Source: Mya arenaria
Lineage: Eukaryota; Mollusca; Bivalvia; Myida; Myidae
Reading direction: 5' to 3'
DNA: 64,000 nucleotides
Assembly (NCBI RefSeq): GCF_026914265.1
Contig: NC_069128.1
Coordinates: 28,649,960-28,713,959, forward strand
Shown here: positions 1 to 12,575 of the stretch, piece by piece
Layout: every line of letters begins with the position of its first letter
Position numbering within the stretch: position 1 is the first letter of the stretch
Notes under the pieces: model-generated
What the model saw: the letters and a program-made list of their open reading frames with translations, nothing else
What the model was told of the DNA's origin: nothing
Database searches by the model: none
Program-made: the position numbers and the translations under genes

Positions 1-59
1 GCCAAAATCCTTGTCCAAATCAGAGAAACAGTCAATGTGCTGGGACACGCGGAATGAGT

Positions 60-600
60 TGCGCAATATAACATAATTATGTACCTGAGCAGACGACAAG
101 GGATGATGGGAAGACAAACAACAGACAAACAACGGAGGCAGGATATGGTCAATGATGATGGAAGGATGAATAACATAGACAGGTGTGTAAACAACAGCGA
201 TTGGACGTGTATCAAAAACAACGGTAAAAACAAAGGCAAGGGGAGGGGCAAAAACAGTGACAAAAGAGTAGGAATGTAAACAATGGCGATGGGAAGGGTA
301 GCAGCGCAAACAGGTGTGTTCACAACAGTGACCAAAGATAAACACCAGTGAAAGGAAGGGTAACTACAGCAAATATGTGCATAACTTGAAGGGTACTACC
401 AGATGAAGGGTCAGTCTGAGTACAGTAGGGGTTTTAACAGCAGTGGCAGAGAGGAAAATGATGAAAAGCGCCCACAACGGCGTCAATAGTGTATAGTATA
501 CAGTGATGATAGAAAAGGAAACAAGTTGACAGATTTGTAAACAAAGAAAATGGAGAGATAGCAATGGCATCAGAGGGTTTTAGGACTCAATAATGAGCTA
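60..600. repeat. degenerate purine-rich short repeats
   Basis: Variants of GTAAACAACAGYGA recur near 184, 272, 305 and 535 in a purine-rich stretch. The open frames over it are low complexity and look non-coding. This is probably the decayed remnant of a tandem array. Confidence 0.35.
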
Positions 601-964
601 AAAGGTATCAACAAAATACAAATAATACTGCATTTGACATGCACCTTTTAACGCAATTCCTAAAAAAATGATAATCAGGAATGAAATTTGCAATATTATT
701 CATTGTGAATCTCATATGTAAACCCCTGTTTGATATTATTTTGGAATGTAAATTATGGAACAACTTTGTAGTCTTAGTGAAGTTAGTTTTATGACTTTGT
801 GTTGGAATAAGTCCTAGTCTTAAATAATAGACGTGTTATACCTGGTACGGGATTCTTTCAACGTCTAAACGGGTTTGTGCAAAAACTGGGTGGCTTTGAA
901 AAATATAGAAATTGTATTTAGTGAAGTATTTTATGTTTGAAATGGATAATAAAGGTTTATATTC

Positions 965-1801
965 CATACATATGATAACGTCCCAGACGTCCGGGATTGT
1001 CCCGGAAATCGTATCTCTGCCACGGAGTCACGGAGGGTGCATGTTTGTCCCGGAAAGTCATAAAAAAAAAACGAAAAAAAAATCTCGGAATCGGAATCGA
1101 TCATCTTAATTTTACCAATGTAAGTCAGCTATTTTGCCTGTCCGGAACACTGGTCGTAAAACACAGGACATGTTGACACTAATCCGTTAATTGGTACGTG
1201 TGTCGTCGAGGTCATCGTCAATCACCCGATAATTGATCTATCGGCCTATTGTTGTGCTTAACGAGTGGGGGAGGGTTCTTGTATACAAATTCATTGTTTT
1301 CATATGGATTTGTTTGGTCTTATGAATGATAGCTTTTAATTGATGAATTGATATTTTTCACACATTTTACCGACAAACGAGCATGAAGGTAAGTTCAAAG
1401 AAAGTGACAAAATGAGTAAAAAAACAAAATTAAAACACGGAAAACATCCCATATTCCTTTCAAATTTCAAAGTCGATACGTCGTTATACTTTAAACAACT
1501 TTAAACAACTTACGCGTCCATAAGGAATTTTAGTGTTATGAACTTTTTTTTCGAACTACCGTGTGTATTTTTACGCCGAAATAAAACTGACGATATGGGG
1601 TTTACAGGTGGTTATATAGAGTGCTTTAATCACGTGACCATGGTAAGTCACGTGATCGCTTTATACAGCCGATTGATGCACCACCGACGTTCCCCATTTA
1701 AAAAAAATTCCGGGGTGGGGGCATGCCCCCGGACCCCCCTAGTGTGCGTTGACATTACGACGAGTGTCCCGGAATCGACCCAAGAAATTATCACATGTAT
1801 G
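965..1801. mobile_element. non-autonomous DNA transposon, copy 1 (14-bp TIR, 6-bp TSD)
   Basis: The element starts CATACATATGATAA and ends with the near-perfect reverse complement (TTATCACATGTATG). It is flanked on both sides by ATATTC (959-964 and 1802-1807), a 6-bp target duplication. It is 837 bp long with no transposase-like frame. A second copy at 19432-21189 has the same ends and a different 6-bp duplication, so both boundaries are independently confirmed. Just inside the left end, GTCCGGGATTGTCCCGG forms a short inverted motif. I cannot place it in a superfamily; 6-bp duplications are uncommon (Dada elements make 6-7 bp). Confidence 0.85.
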
Positions 1802-1807
1802 ATATTC

Positions 1808-2850
1808 ATATTTTACCATGTAAGTACAAAGCTATTTTGCACAAAACAAGCATTAAACACATGATCTACCTTTCCAATAAAACAAAACTTGACTGACACA
1901 GACAACAATTATGCCAAGCCGAACAACTCGACCCAATCGTAATAACTCGGCCACCTCCGACAAGCTTCATGATAGACCTCGTAACTACAATCGAAACAAC
2001 TCGGCCATGACCGAAGTGCTCCGATTGTTGTAAAACTGTGAACTGCAGCCTTGCACGTTATGTTTTGACAGAATGAAATGAAGAAAACCCCATCAAACTC
2101 ATAATTATTCGTTGTATATTTATTTTTTGTGTACGGTTCTTGTTTTTATGATATTTTATGGATGCAATATGCTTTAACCCGGAATCCCGATCGGAACAAC
2201 TACCCACTTTTGGTACAAAATAATTTGTACGAGAAGGATTTCCTATATCAAAAATCGTTAAAAAATCCGTCAACGTACAATTATTTGGACTAGAACAAGT
2301 CCTAGAGTATTAAAATAATGTACCCACAAATATTACATGTATGCAGTGTTTTGACATGCACACCAAGATGGCAGATAACAACCACCATCAGGAAACCTTC
2401 GAGAGCTTTTGATGATTGAAAGGCTTTAAAATGTCACTTCTTATTGACCCGATAAGTAAGAAAAACAAAATACAATTTCAATAAAAATTTGCTAAACCAA
2501 CTCATATTTCTTGGTCAAAACAGGATGTGACATAATGCTGCATATGACTTCTTTGAAGTTTATCTGATTGAAATTGATAAGTATACCTATATAAGACAAA
2601 ACAGCTGTCAAACGTGGCAAAATACTAATTTCTAGCAGCTGTTGTGGGTTTCGGCCATATTTGTTTTGAAAATCAATAGGATGTGCTTGAACTAATCGAT
2701 TACTAGCAGCTGTTGTTAGTCAAAACGTTTTTTGTTAACAATTATACACAGCAGTTTCTTCCCTTTCACGATCTATGTCGACACACCTCAGATGAATATA
2801 ATTTGCCCTATGTACATGTATGCTACCGGTAAGATTTATAATCATGATGA
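1808..2850. other. intergenic, no gene seen
   Basis: Short dispersed motifs only, such as CAACTCGRCC three times between 1920 and 2010 and CTAGCAGCTGTTGT twice near 2633 and 2702. No supported coding region. Confidence 0.4.
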
Positions 2851-2852
2851 AG

Positions 2853-3134
2853 TCATATCAAAATTAACAGCCAGTTTATAATATTGCTTTTACATATTAT
2901 AACTGATAATAATGCGGTGTCATCCCCGACACAAGCACACTTTATACACGCAAACTTGAGATGACGTTGGTCCCAAGACTTAAGCTCAAGCTTGCCCATT
3001 TGACAACATGTACGATGGCACCACAATTTACAATTATCACAATAAATTGAGTCAAGTGCACATGCCTCAAGGCATACACTACACGGAAAAGTTCCCATTT
3101 TATGAACAAATACAGCAGAAATATACAGAAACAA
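2853..3134 (-). pseudogene. PHD-finger-like coding fragment
   Basis: The minus-strand frame contains a PHD-type zinc-binding pattern: PCSVC, then YCDNCKLWCHRTC, then FACIKC. This matches the Cys4-His-Cys3 order of PHD fingers, including the aromatic residue before the CH pair. The flanking sequence in frame is hydrophobic and unlike a protein continuation. No clean splice sites or partner exons were found. PHD fingers occur in chromatin proteins and also at the start of some invertebrate LINE and DNA-transposon proteins; with so many repeats around, a transposon remnant is the likelier source. Confidence 0.45.
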
Positions 3135-3751
3135 TTAATTATCCTTTTAAATATCCAAATATAATAAAACAAAATACACAGAAACAATTAATTATCCGTT
3201 TAAATATCAAATAATACGTATATCCAACACTACATGTTCATAGCATAAAAAATAAAAACATAGCAATGACAATTGCCATTTCTGATACATTTTATACTTA
3301 CCATATCTTCTCAAATTCTTTTTCGGCATAAAATAATTACTGCCATTGTACTAAACTTCTTTAATTTTACCGCCGAGTATGTCAACTTTCTCGGATATGT
3401 GATGTATCACCTTAACCGCTAAATGCGAAAGTAACGGCACGTGAGAGTCGTGATCCTCGTCTTTGATAGATATAGATCAAAGACAAGAGTAATTATTAAA
3501 CGATATTATAGAACTAATATATTGGATAGTGGTTACTTACAGTAAAAAACACACCAATATATTGCATCTCAACTGATTCAGATATTAGATCTAATGTTAT
3601 ATAAGCGATCTCGACTAAAACGGATTAAATGATACTAATGTAAGTAAATAAAACATAAAAACATTAAAATATAATCATCGGACACAAGCAACTACTGTAT
3701 TAATATTAAGATACTTGATTGAATTTATTTCTTTACACTTTTCTTTCCCAA

Positions 3752-5137
3752 ATACTGGATTTCACTTGTCAAAATGTGGATTTCACTTCGCTTTCAGATC
3801 TATTTTCAATATATTTATCTAACTTCTTCATTTTTTGACCAATTCCATTTAAATTTTAAATATAAACCGATGATAATGCCTTTTCAATTATTTGTTCAAA
3901 AAAAAAATGTTAAAAATAAATGAGTTATGAGTGGATTTCACGTCTCAAAAAGTGGATTTCACTTGTCAAAATGTTGATTTCACTTCGATTTCCGATCTTT
4001 TTTTCAAAATAGGTCTATAACTTTTTTATTTTTGGACCAATTCCATTTAAATTTTAAATATAAACCGATGATAATGCCTTTTCAATTATTTGTTCAACAA
4101 AAAAAAAAATGTTAAAAATAAATGAGTTATGAGTGGATTTCACGTCTGAAAAAGTGGATTTCACTTGTCAAAATGTTGATTTCACTTCGATTTCCGATCT
4201 TTTTTTCAAAATAGGTCTACAACTTTCTTATTTTTGGATCAATTTGGATAAAATTTGAAATATAAACCCATTATGAAGCCCTTTCAATTATTTGTTCTAC
4301 AGAAAAATTAATTTGCTAAAAATAAATGAGTTGTGAGTGGATTTCACGTCTGAAAAAGTGGATTTCACTTGTCAAAATGTGGATTTCACTTCGATTTCCG
4401 AAAAATTGCTCTAACTTCTTCATTTCTTGATATATTTCAATAAAATTTGAATTATAAACCCTTCGTTAGGCACTTTCCAAAATGTATACAAAAAATAAAA
4501 ATTACTAATTAATAAAACTGAGTTAAGAGTGGATTTCACTTCTCGAAAACTGGATTTCACCTCGATTTCCGATCTATTTTCGAAAAATTGCTCTAACTTC
4601 TTCATTTTTTGACCAATTTCAATAAAATTTAAAATATAAACCCTTTATGAGGCACTTTCTAATAAATATACAAAAACAGAAAATTATTTATTAAAATTAA
4701 TGAGTTATGAGTGGATTTCACTTCTCGAAAACTGGATTTCACCTCGATTTCCGATCTATTTTTGGAAAAAAAAATGAAAAATTGTTCTAACTTCTTTATT
4801 TTTTAACCAATTTCAATAAAATTTGAAATATAAACCCTTGATGAGGCACTTTCTAATAAATATACAAAAACAGAAAATTATTTATTAAAATTAATGAGTT
4901 ATGAGTGGATTTCACTTATCGGAATCTGGATTTCACCTCGATTTCCGATCTATTTTTGGAAAAAAATGAAAAATTGCTCTAACTTCTTTATTTTTTGACC
5001 AATTTCAATAAAATTTGAAATATAAACCCTTCATGAGGCACTTTCTAATATGTTTATAAAAAAAATAAATTATTAATTAAAATAACTGAGTTCTGAGTGA
5101 ATTTCACGTTTTGAGTGGATTTCACGTGAAATCCACT
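3752..5137. repeat. tandem array, about 180-204-bp units, with GTGGATTTCAC motifs
   Basis: About seven units begin near 3929, 4131, 4335, 4527, 4709, 4903 and 5094. Each carries two or three copies of GTGGATTTCAC (or GTTGATTTCAC), followed by CGATTTCCGATC and an AT-rich stretch (AATATAAACC). The array ends in a perfect 24-bp palindrome at 5114-5137, made by AGTGGATTTCAC meeting its own reverse complement. Nothing coding is supported. It could be a satellite or the internal array of a transposon. Confidence 0.85.
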
Positions 5138-5499
5138 GGATTCCTGTATCACCCCGCACCCATAATAATGTATCTTATCTTATAATGTCAAATTTATTTT
5201 TCAAATAAAGCTAGGTATTTGTTGAAAACCCCCTTGAAAGTTATTGTTGGAAGTTCTCAATTGCAAATCCAGCATTGATATGCAAAATATATATAAATTT
5301 TCAACGAAAACGTTTCGGTACAATATTTGGTTGTTTTGTTATTTTTTTTAAAAACACACACATAAAAACAATACATTTTGTATTCCAATGGAAAATTACT
5401 TAAAAGAATTATAAAGGATTCAAATTACATATATGCCTTCCAAATTTCACGTCAATTTTTTTAATTATAATTAAGAACTTTCGAGAATTATATATATAT

Positions 5500-6712
5500 A
5501 TATATATATAAAACACAGTGATCGTACATTGGGCGATTTTCGACAAGCTCGGGGATTTCCTCACACAAGATTATTTGTACAAAATAAACAACATATTATA
5601 TACAGGTCTAGTAATTAATACGAATACAGCTTTAACCGCTCAAATACTAATAAGATTGAAAAGATACAAGAGAGAGCATTACGGTTTATTTACAATGACC
5701 ATACATCAAATTATTCTTTTTTATTAATTAAGTCACATCTTCCATCATTAAAAATTAGAAGACTAAGAACTATTGCATAGGAAACCTCTAAGATCATAAA
5801 CAAACAAACACCAGTTTATCTTCACTATTTAGTTAAAAAAAACTTATTCTTTTAGGTATTGTAACACTGCAGAGGTACCCCAGGTAAGGACCACAAAGTA
5901 TGGCCTCAACTCTTTCCGGTCAGCGGCGCCCAAACTCTGGAACTCACTCCCTCAGCACTTTCGTGACGAAACAAACCTGAGTCAGTTTCGGACTTTGGTC
6001 AACGCATGGAACGGACAGAGTTGTAGGTGTTCTTGTTGCGCTTTTCATAGTTAAACCTTCCCTTCTTTTTGTTTCATCCCTGACTGTTTGTTGTCATTCT
6101 ACCATGCTTTGCCTTTGTCATGCTTTGCTTTTGCCATGCTTTGCTTTTGCCATGCTTTTTAGTTTAGTTATGTTTAGTGCTTACCTAGCCTGTATTGCAT
6201 CAATCATATCTATTTATAATCAGTGCTTTTGTCATAGATATCCTTTGCCTTTACATTTGCTTTAAATGATATTTATGTGCTTGCATGTTCACTGCATAAA
6301 TGTTTGCTGCAACTTCTGAGAGGCTGGTGCTAATCAGGTCATCTTGAATCTGATTCAAGCTGATATGTGTTTTAGTATCCTTTTAAGAAATGCACACTTG
6401 TGCTATTTTTTTCTTTTCAGTTTTTTTTATTAATTTTATCTTAAGATCTTTTTAGTCTACGGTCAAGATTAGCGCCAGCATCCCAGTTTTTAAATGTGTA
6501 TACTGTATATGACATCTGTATTTTTGTCTTAATAATGTGCTAATTCACTTTTTTAGTTAGGTACAATTTTTTTAATACTTAAATATGTTATATAGATATA
6601 TGCTTGTTATAATATATATGTAGTCAGTCAATAGCTATTCATAGCTAATGTTTTCTTTGTTAGTCATACCGACTGAAAATAAAATTTGATTTGATTTGAT
6701 TTGATTTGCCGA
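5500..6712 (+). mobile_element. 3' end of a decayed LINE retrotransposon
   Basis: From about 5653 one frame reads KIEKIQERALRFIYND, then SHLPSLKIRRLRTIA, a stop, then TPVYLHYLVKK and another stop. Another frame continues with RTTKYGLNSFRSAAPKLWNS and a final CRCSCC. This is the typical C-terminal end of CR1/L2-like reverse-transcriptase polyproteins after the RT domain. Stops and frame changes show that it is dead. The element ends in a short microsatellite tail of ATTTG units (6682-6708), usual for this LINE group. Confidence 0.75.
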
Positions 6713-7741
6713 TGCACTTGTATAGTCTGCTGACGGCGCAAAATCAAAGTACACCATCGCCACATGATCAAGTAGTTCGTAAAATAATCAATGATAATAG
6801 TAATAATATTAATTTAATAAAGCGCTTTAACGTGTAATGTGTATTACTATGTTCAAATTGAATCCAGTGACGTGCATTATTGCATAAATAATTAAGATTA
6901 CTATGACTAAAGTCCTTAGGCTTAACAACTAAATTAAACAAAATTAGGCAATCTACTTGCTGCGTAGTTAAATATAAAGGAATATGACATTGTAAAACGT
7001 ACATCATATTAAATGGAAAATGGCCGAGGTGTTCCAATTTCCGCTAGCAACGGCTCAAACGGTATTAATTTTTCAAAAATTAATTATTCATATGTAGTTA
7101 CCCTGAAATATTAAAACATCAATCATTTCATTCTGGATATAAAGCAGTTAAAGACGCAATATTAAAGATTTTCTTAATTTGAGGAATGTGATTTGTTATA
7201 CATACACACTGAAATATATTAATGCCAATACATTCCCAGCACAGATAACGATAACATGTTATTTGTTGTTATTATCATCCTGTCATTACATGTTGATTTC
7301 TGTGAGTCTTAACAATATTTTTCAGCAGGTATATCTAATTCTGCAATAGAAGAACGTGAGAAAGTACATGAACACTGATAACAATGTAATTTACTATGTT
7401 TCTTGACCTTCATGCAGTCTTATCAATGTAAAAGCCATACTAAAATAATTATTCATACTTATTCCAGATGTTATAGTCACTGTAATTCAAAAATGTGCTT
7501 GTTCCAAAGTAATTTTAGTTAAACTACGACAACTATTGAACAGAATGTTGACTAAATGTGGTAAGTAAAACAGTATAAAAAGTGATACTAGTAAGAATGA
7601 ATTTTCGTGTTTTTTTTTTTATAAATGCATGCGTGCCATTGAACTACATGTATTAAGTTAATTATTTTTTGTTGAGACCACCCAAACAGTAACATTTTTT
7701 ACTCCATTATGTTTTATCGAATTTCTTATTTATACTTCAGC
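6713..7741. other. intergenic / 5' flank of the C1q gene
   Basis: AT-rich and without supported coding sequence. It should contain the promoter and 5' UTR of the gene starting at 7742, but no clear core promoter motif could be assigned. Confidence 0.4.
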
Positions 7742-7814
7742 ATGTTTTGTATTTGCATTCTTGTTTTAGTTGGCGCGTTCCTTCTGTCTGTCTTCTTGAA
7801 AAGTAAAATATCGT
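7742..7814 (+). CDS. exon 1: signal peptide
   Basis: ATG at 7742 opens [19 protein letters not shown], a strong hydrophobic signal sequence. The exon ends TCG T|GTAAGT in phase 1, matching the next exon, which starts with two bases completing a Tyr codon. Chosen because it is the nearest upstream signal peptide with a fitting donor phase. Confidence 0.6.
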
Positions 7815-10800
7815 GTAAGTATATACAATTAAACCACAGAATAGTCACTGTCATTGTTATACCCTGAGTGATAGCTCCATTTACATTCAAGATATATTTC
7901 GAATGCAAAATAACAGTAAAATGAATATTTTTATTTGTTAATAATACCAAAAGTTGAAAGGTGGTTGCCTTTTTATGAAATTGTTTTAAGTTAGTCTACT
8001 TGACTTACACATTATAATTTATTATAATTGGCTTTACAGATTTCATATAGTCAATGACCTTGTCATTTACTTGGAAACAGATGTTTTCTGATCTCATGAA
8101 GAGAAAGAACTATTTCATATGGGGTACATCATGCTAAATTTACCAGTTTGAAACTTTGCTCAGTGTATATATCCACACTGGAAACGAGAAAGTACATGCT
8201 AATTGGAATTTACTGTTTACACACAGATGGACTGGAATGTTACATCTGCACCAATATCAGCCACCCGTCTAATTGTTCTGCTTACGCCAGCTGTGGGGAA
8301 AATCAGGTCCAGTAGCAAAATTGTAGCTTGAATTTGTTATATTCGAAAAGAAAAACATGAATGCTGAAGGGTTTTGTTAATTGCTTTATAACTAACAATC
8401 AGCCTCTTTTCCATTACGATAGCTGATCAAACATCATCGTGTTTTGTTTTTAAAAAGATAGCATTCTGGTTATATAATGATATATTGTAGACATTCGATT
8501 ATGGCTACATCTGCTGTTATTTTTAATTATTAAATCTAATATTAAACCTAAGTGCTGTATGTGAATCAGTACTATACTTTTGAAGGCGTGTTTCTTGGAG
8601 CTAAGTGGTCCGCAGAACCTCAGAAAATACAGCCTTGGATGCAGAAACAATCAGGTTTTACAATATTATTTATGCATATATTAAATCATATCTATTGACC
8701 TTTAAAAATTCATATAAATCCAACTTTTGAATTTATTAAATTGCAACATATTTGAGCAAATCTGATATATGTGAATCTCCTAGCAATTGCACTGATTTAA
8801 CAAATGGTCGATGCATACGTTTTATTTCCTCCTTCCCTTAACCTAGTTGTATTAGTATTTATGCAAAAAAGCTCAGTAGCAAAGTTAAAACATAAACCCG
8901 GTTTAATGGCACTGGGTAAACGCCAAAGACGTAGAACATAAAATCACAAACAAGTAACATGGAAGAACAGCACAAAACTCCACAAGCAGCACAGTGCATA
9001 CATAATATATATATATAACTAGGTATGTTTATCAAGGATTGTTAGGTACCGCCTAATAACGGTCAGTAAAATGTAAATTTACTGGGGGTTTAAACCAGTT
9101 TAAGTGCACAAACCTCACTCTTATCCCAACAATCCGAAATAAAGATAAAACGATTAGCTCGTCTGTTTTTGTCTTAGGCGTCTCCATTGACGTCGTCGTT
9201 TTCATGAACACATTTAATCTTAACCATAACTAAAAACCTATTAGAGATATTCACCGAAACTTGGTACACATGTTCACTAAAACAAAAACGAAAACTCAAT
9301 GGCAAGTCCCTAACAAGTTAAGATTTTGAATTTTACTTTTACCCCAAGATCAACTGTGTTGGGGGTTGTGCTATTCTTTACAATGATACACTAAGTTTTG
9401 TACAATTCAAAACATATATATGGAAACAAGAAATGAAAGCGTACATATGCATGTCTTTATTCTTTGTAGAAATATCTGTAACTCCGATTTATTTATTTAG
9501 ATATGCACCGTCAAAACAAACGTTTTCCCGGGTGCGCTCGTTGGTAGGGACCTCCAATATCGCCAACAATCGGACTGTGCTGAATGCTGCTCACAGGACA
9601 GGTGCAACAATCGGCTATGTGCCCATCTACTACGTATGTGTTTATTAGTTTATTTCGAGCATGGGTATATCTATATGACATGTTCATCTCTGAATACCAG
9701 AATAATGAGCTTTACTGCTATCACGTAAGGTCTACAGTTGAAAACTAAACTGTTTTCAAGTTCTGAAAACACATTCGGAACTCCTCGACATTTTACATCC
9801 AAAACAACATCAGATGTATATTATGGACGGTTTACAATGTCAGAAATCTTTATATTTAACTATGCTGTAAGTAAATCGCTTATTAATTTCAATTAAGCAG
9901 TAACATTGAAATTTACTCCTGGGGATCTTAATTATTTATGCAATAATACACTTTACTGACAATCAATTTAAACTTAGATGTATAAAATACACGTTAAACA
10001 CTACAACTCATTAAGACCATTGTTTAAAATTTTACGAACTACTACTACTGATGTACCGGCAACTTTCGAGGTTGTTTTCGATCGAAAATGACATAGGTGT
10101 TCCGAATGATGAAAACATGGTTGTTGTATTTGTTTCGCTGTTAATAAGTATTGAATGAGAATGTACATGAATCTCTTGACGTACACTGTATTTTGTTCCA
10201 AGTCAATTATGTTTTAGCTTAACTCCATTTTCACATAGTTTATGAAATACCAGCATACAAGTTAATTGTTTTAATCATAAATTACTTTGAGTAAAAACAT
10301 CCAAGAAAGGATGAGATTGATAATTACTTTACGTAGCAATGACATCATGGTTGTTCGTCGTTATTTTCGATCTAAGCTCTGAGCGATTTATATGCAACTC
10401 TATTTCATTGCTTCCTTTCTTGTGTGTTGCAGCGTCCGATTGCGTTGACGACGGAACGCTTGACTGTGCTAAATTGAATACAATATTTAATGTGTGTGCC
10501 GACGTGCATCATGCAAAACATGTCTGTCCAAAATTCTGCAACCTTTGCTCCCTAGGTAAGGAGTAATTTCAACAATGATAAAATCTTAAATTTTATTTGT
10601 CAGATAATAACATTTTTTATTTAAAAAAAGGAGAAAGCTTTGGGATAGCACATCTGTTTATTTCATCATTATTCTGGCCGGAAGAAAATAAAGAAGTATT
10701 CTTTCATGCTTTTCGATGAAATATGGATTTTTATCAGTGAAATAACAACAATGAAAATATAAATTTGATATTTTCACTGCAAAATAAGGAGTGAAAATAT

Positions 10801-12524
10801 CAACTTTCAGAACTACTTTTAAAATCCATTGTCGTGACTTCCTCTTCATCAAAACAGAACACTTCACTTTTGAAACAGAAAATGTTTGCAAATAAAATAT
10901 TTGAAATTTAAAGAAATGTTACAGTTTAAATAAGTTTAAAAAAGATATATTTGGAAATTAACAACTTACCGTTTATTTGAAAAATGGTTATCCCTTTTTT
11001 TTAAAACGTTTTCTTGATCTTGAAGCTAAACGTTCGAACGTTTGCTTTCAAACAAAACAAATTACAGACGAAATCAACTGTTCGAACATAAATAGAATGT
11101 TATATCATCGTTCAAATGTATTTTGAAATGTTTGTTATTTTAATACGTAATACGAATTTCCCGGAAAATTCACACAACAATTTAAAGATTTACTGATTTT
11201 TTTTACCCCACCCACGCCTCAAAATTTGTCAACAAACTAGCGTGGTCCTCAACATTACCTGGAAATCGACCACTCTTCAAGCAAAACAGACTGGTCTCTG
11301 ACAGTAAGATGGCTGAATATCCATCTATCATGAAACACACTCTTAAACTAAGAAAAATGTTTTATATCCAATGATTTTCCGCAATTGTTTTGCCAACACA
11401 TTCGACCTTTCAAATTTCAAAAACTTCATTGATAACTGTTCATAAAATCTTTGCACTAAAACACGAGCGAATAATAAACTATAAAACAGAATATCAGAGA
11501 ACAACAAACCGAAAATAGAAAATTTTGCATGAGGGGCGCCCCACGGGTAGCGGCGTAAATAACACCCTTTTCAAAAATGGGAGTAATTAAGAAAATAAAT
11601 TAAAATTCTATAAAACTCGGAAAATAAGCATAAAAAACAACAGAAAATTTGTTTATTTCAGTATAAGATCGTATTTTATTCCACTCGTGATCATAGAAAA
11701 ACTATATTTTCAGTAATATTTTCAGAAAGTATGTTTTTCTATGACACTCGTGAAATAAAATACGATATTACACTGAAATAAACAAATATCCTCTATCTAT
11801 TACATTCGATATTCATACGAAAAACTACTGAAACAAGCTCAGTAGCCAAAAGTTAAAACATGAATCCCGTTTAATGGCACATGGTAAACACCAAAGACAT
11901 AGAACACAAAAACCAAAAAATCGCAACAAAAGAAACATGGAACAACAGCACAAAACTCCACAAAGAAAACAGTGCATATATACTATATAAAAAACTAGGT
12001 GTTTTTATTGGAACAGCCAGTGAAATGTAAATTTACTGGGTGTTTAAACCAGTTTGCGTGCACAACCTAAATCTTATTATCTCAACAATCCAGAATAAAG
12101 TAAAAACATAAAAGATATATCTTATCAAAGTATGCATTAACTTGAGGAAACTTAATAATAAAACAAATAATAATAAACAAAGCATGGTACTTTTGAAAGA
12201 CGCGGGGTTCGATATTGTGACAATCAAAGCTGATTCTGTGGAATTAAATAACGCTCTTTTGATAATTTAGCTGAAAGATCGTTATTGTAAAATTTATAAA
12301 AAGGGAATATTGAATATTTTGGGTGGGTTATGCAACATTTATCTAAATGTTAAATGTTTGTTTCCCGTCTGTCCTATATAAATATTCTTTACACGCGTTG
12401 CACACTAAAATATATCAAACATATTTAACAGTACAGTCCATACTCTCTTTAATGTGAAAAGTTTTATCCTTTATTTTAAATGTGGAACTAAATAAGTGCA
12501 TAGTCTCCAACGAGTGCACTTTTT

Positions 12525-12575
<51 letters not shown>

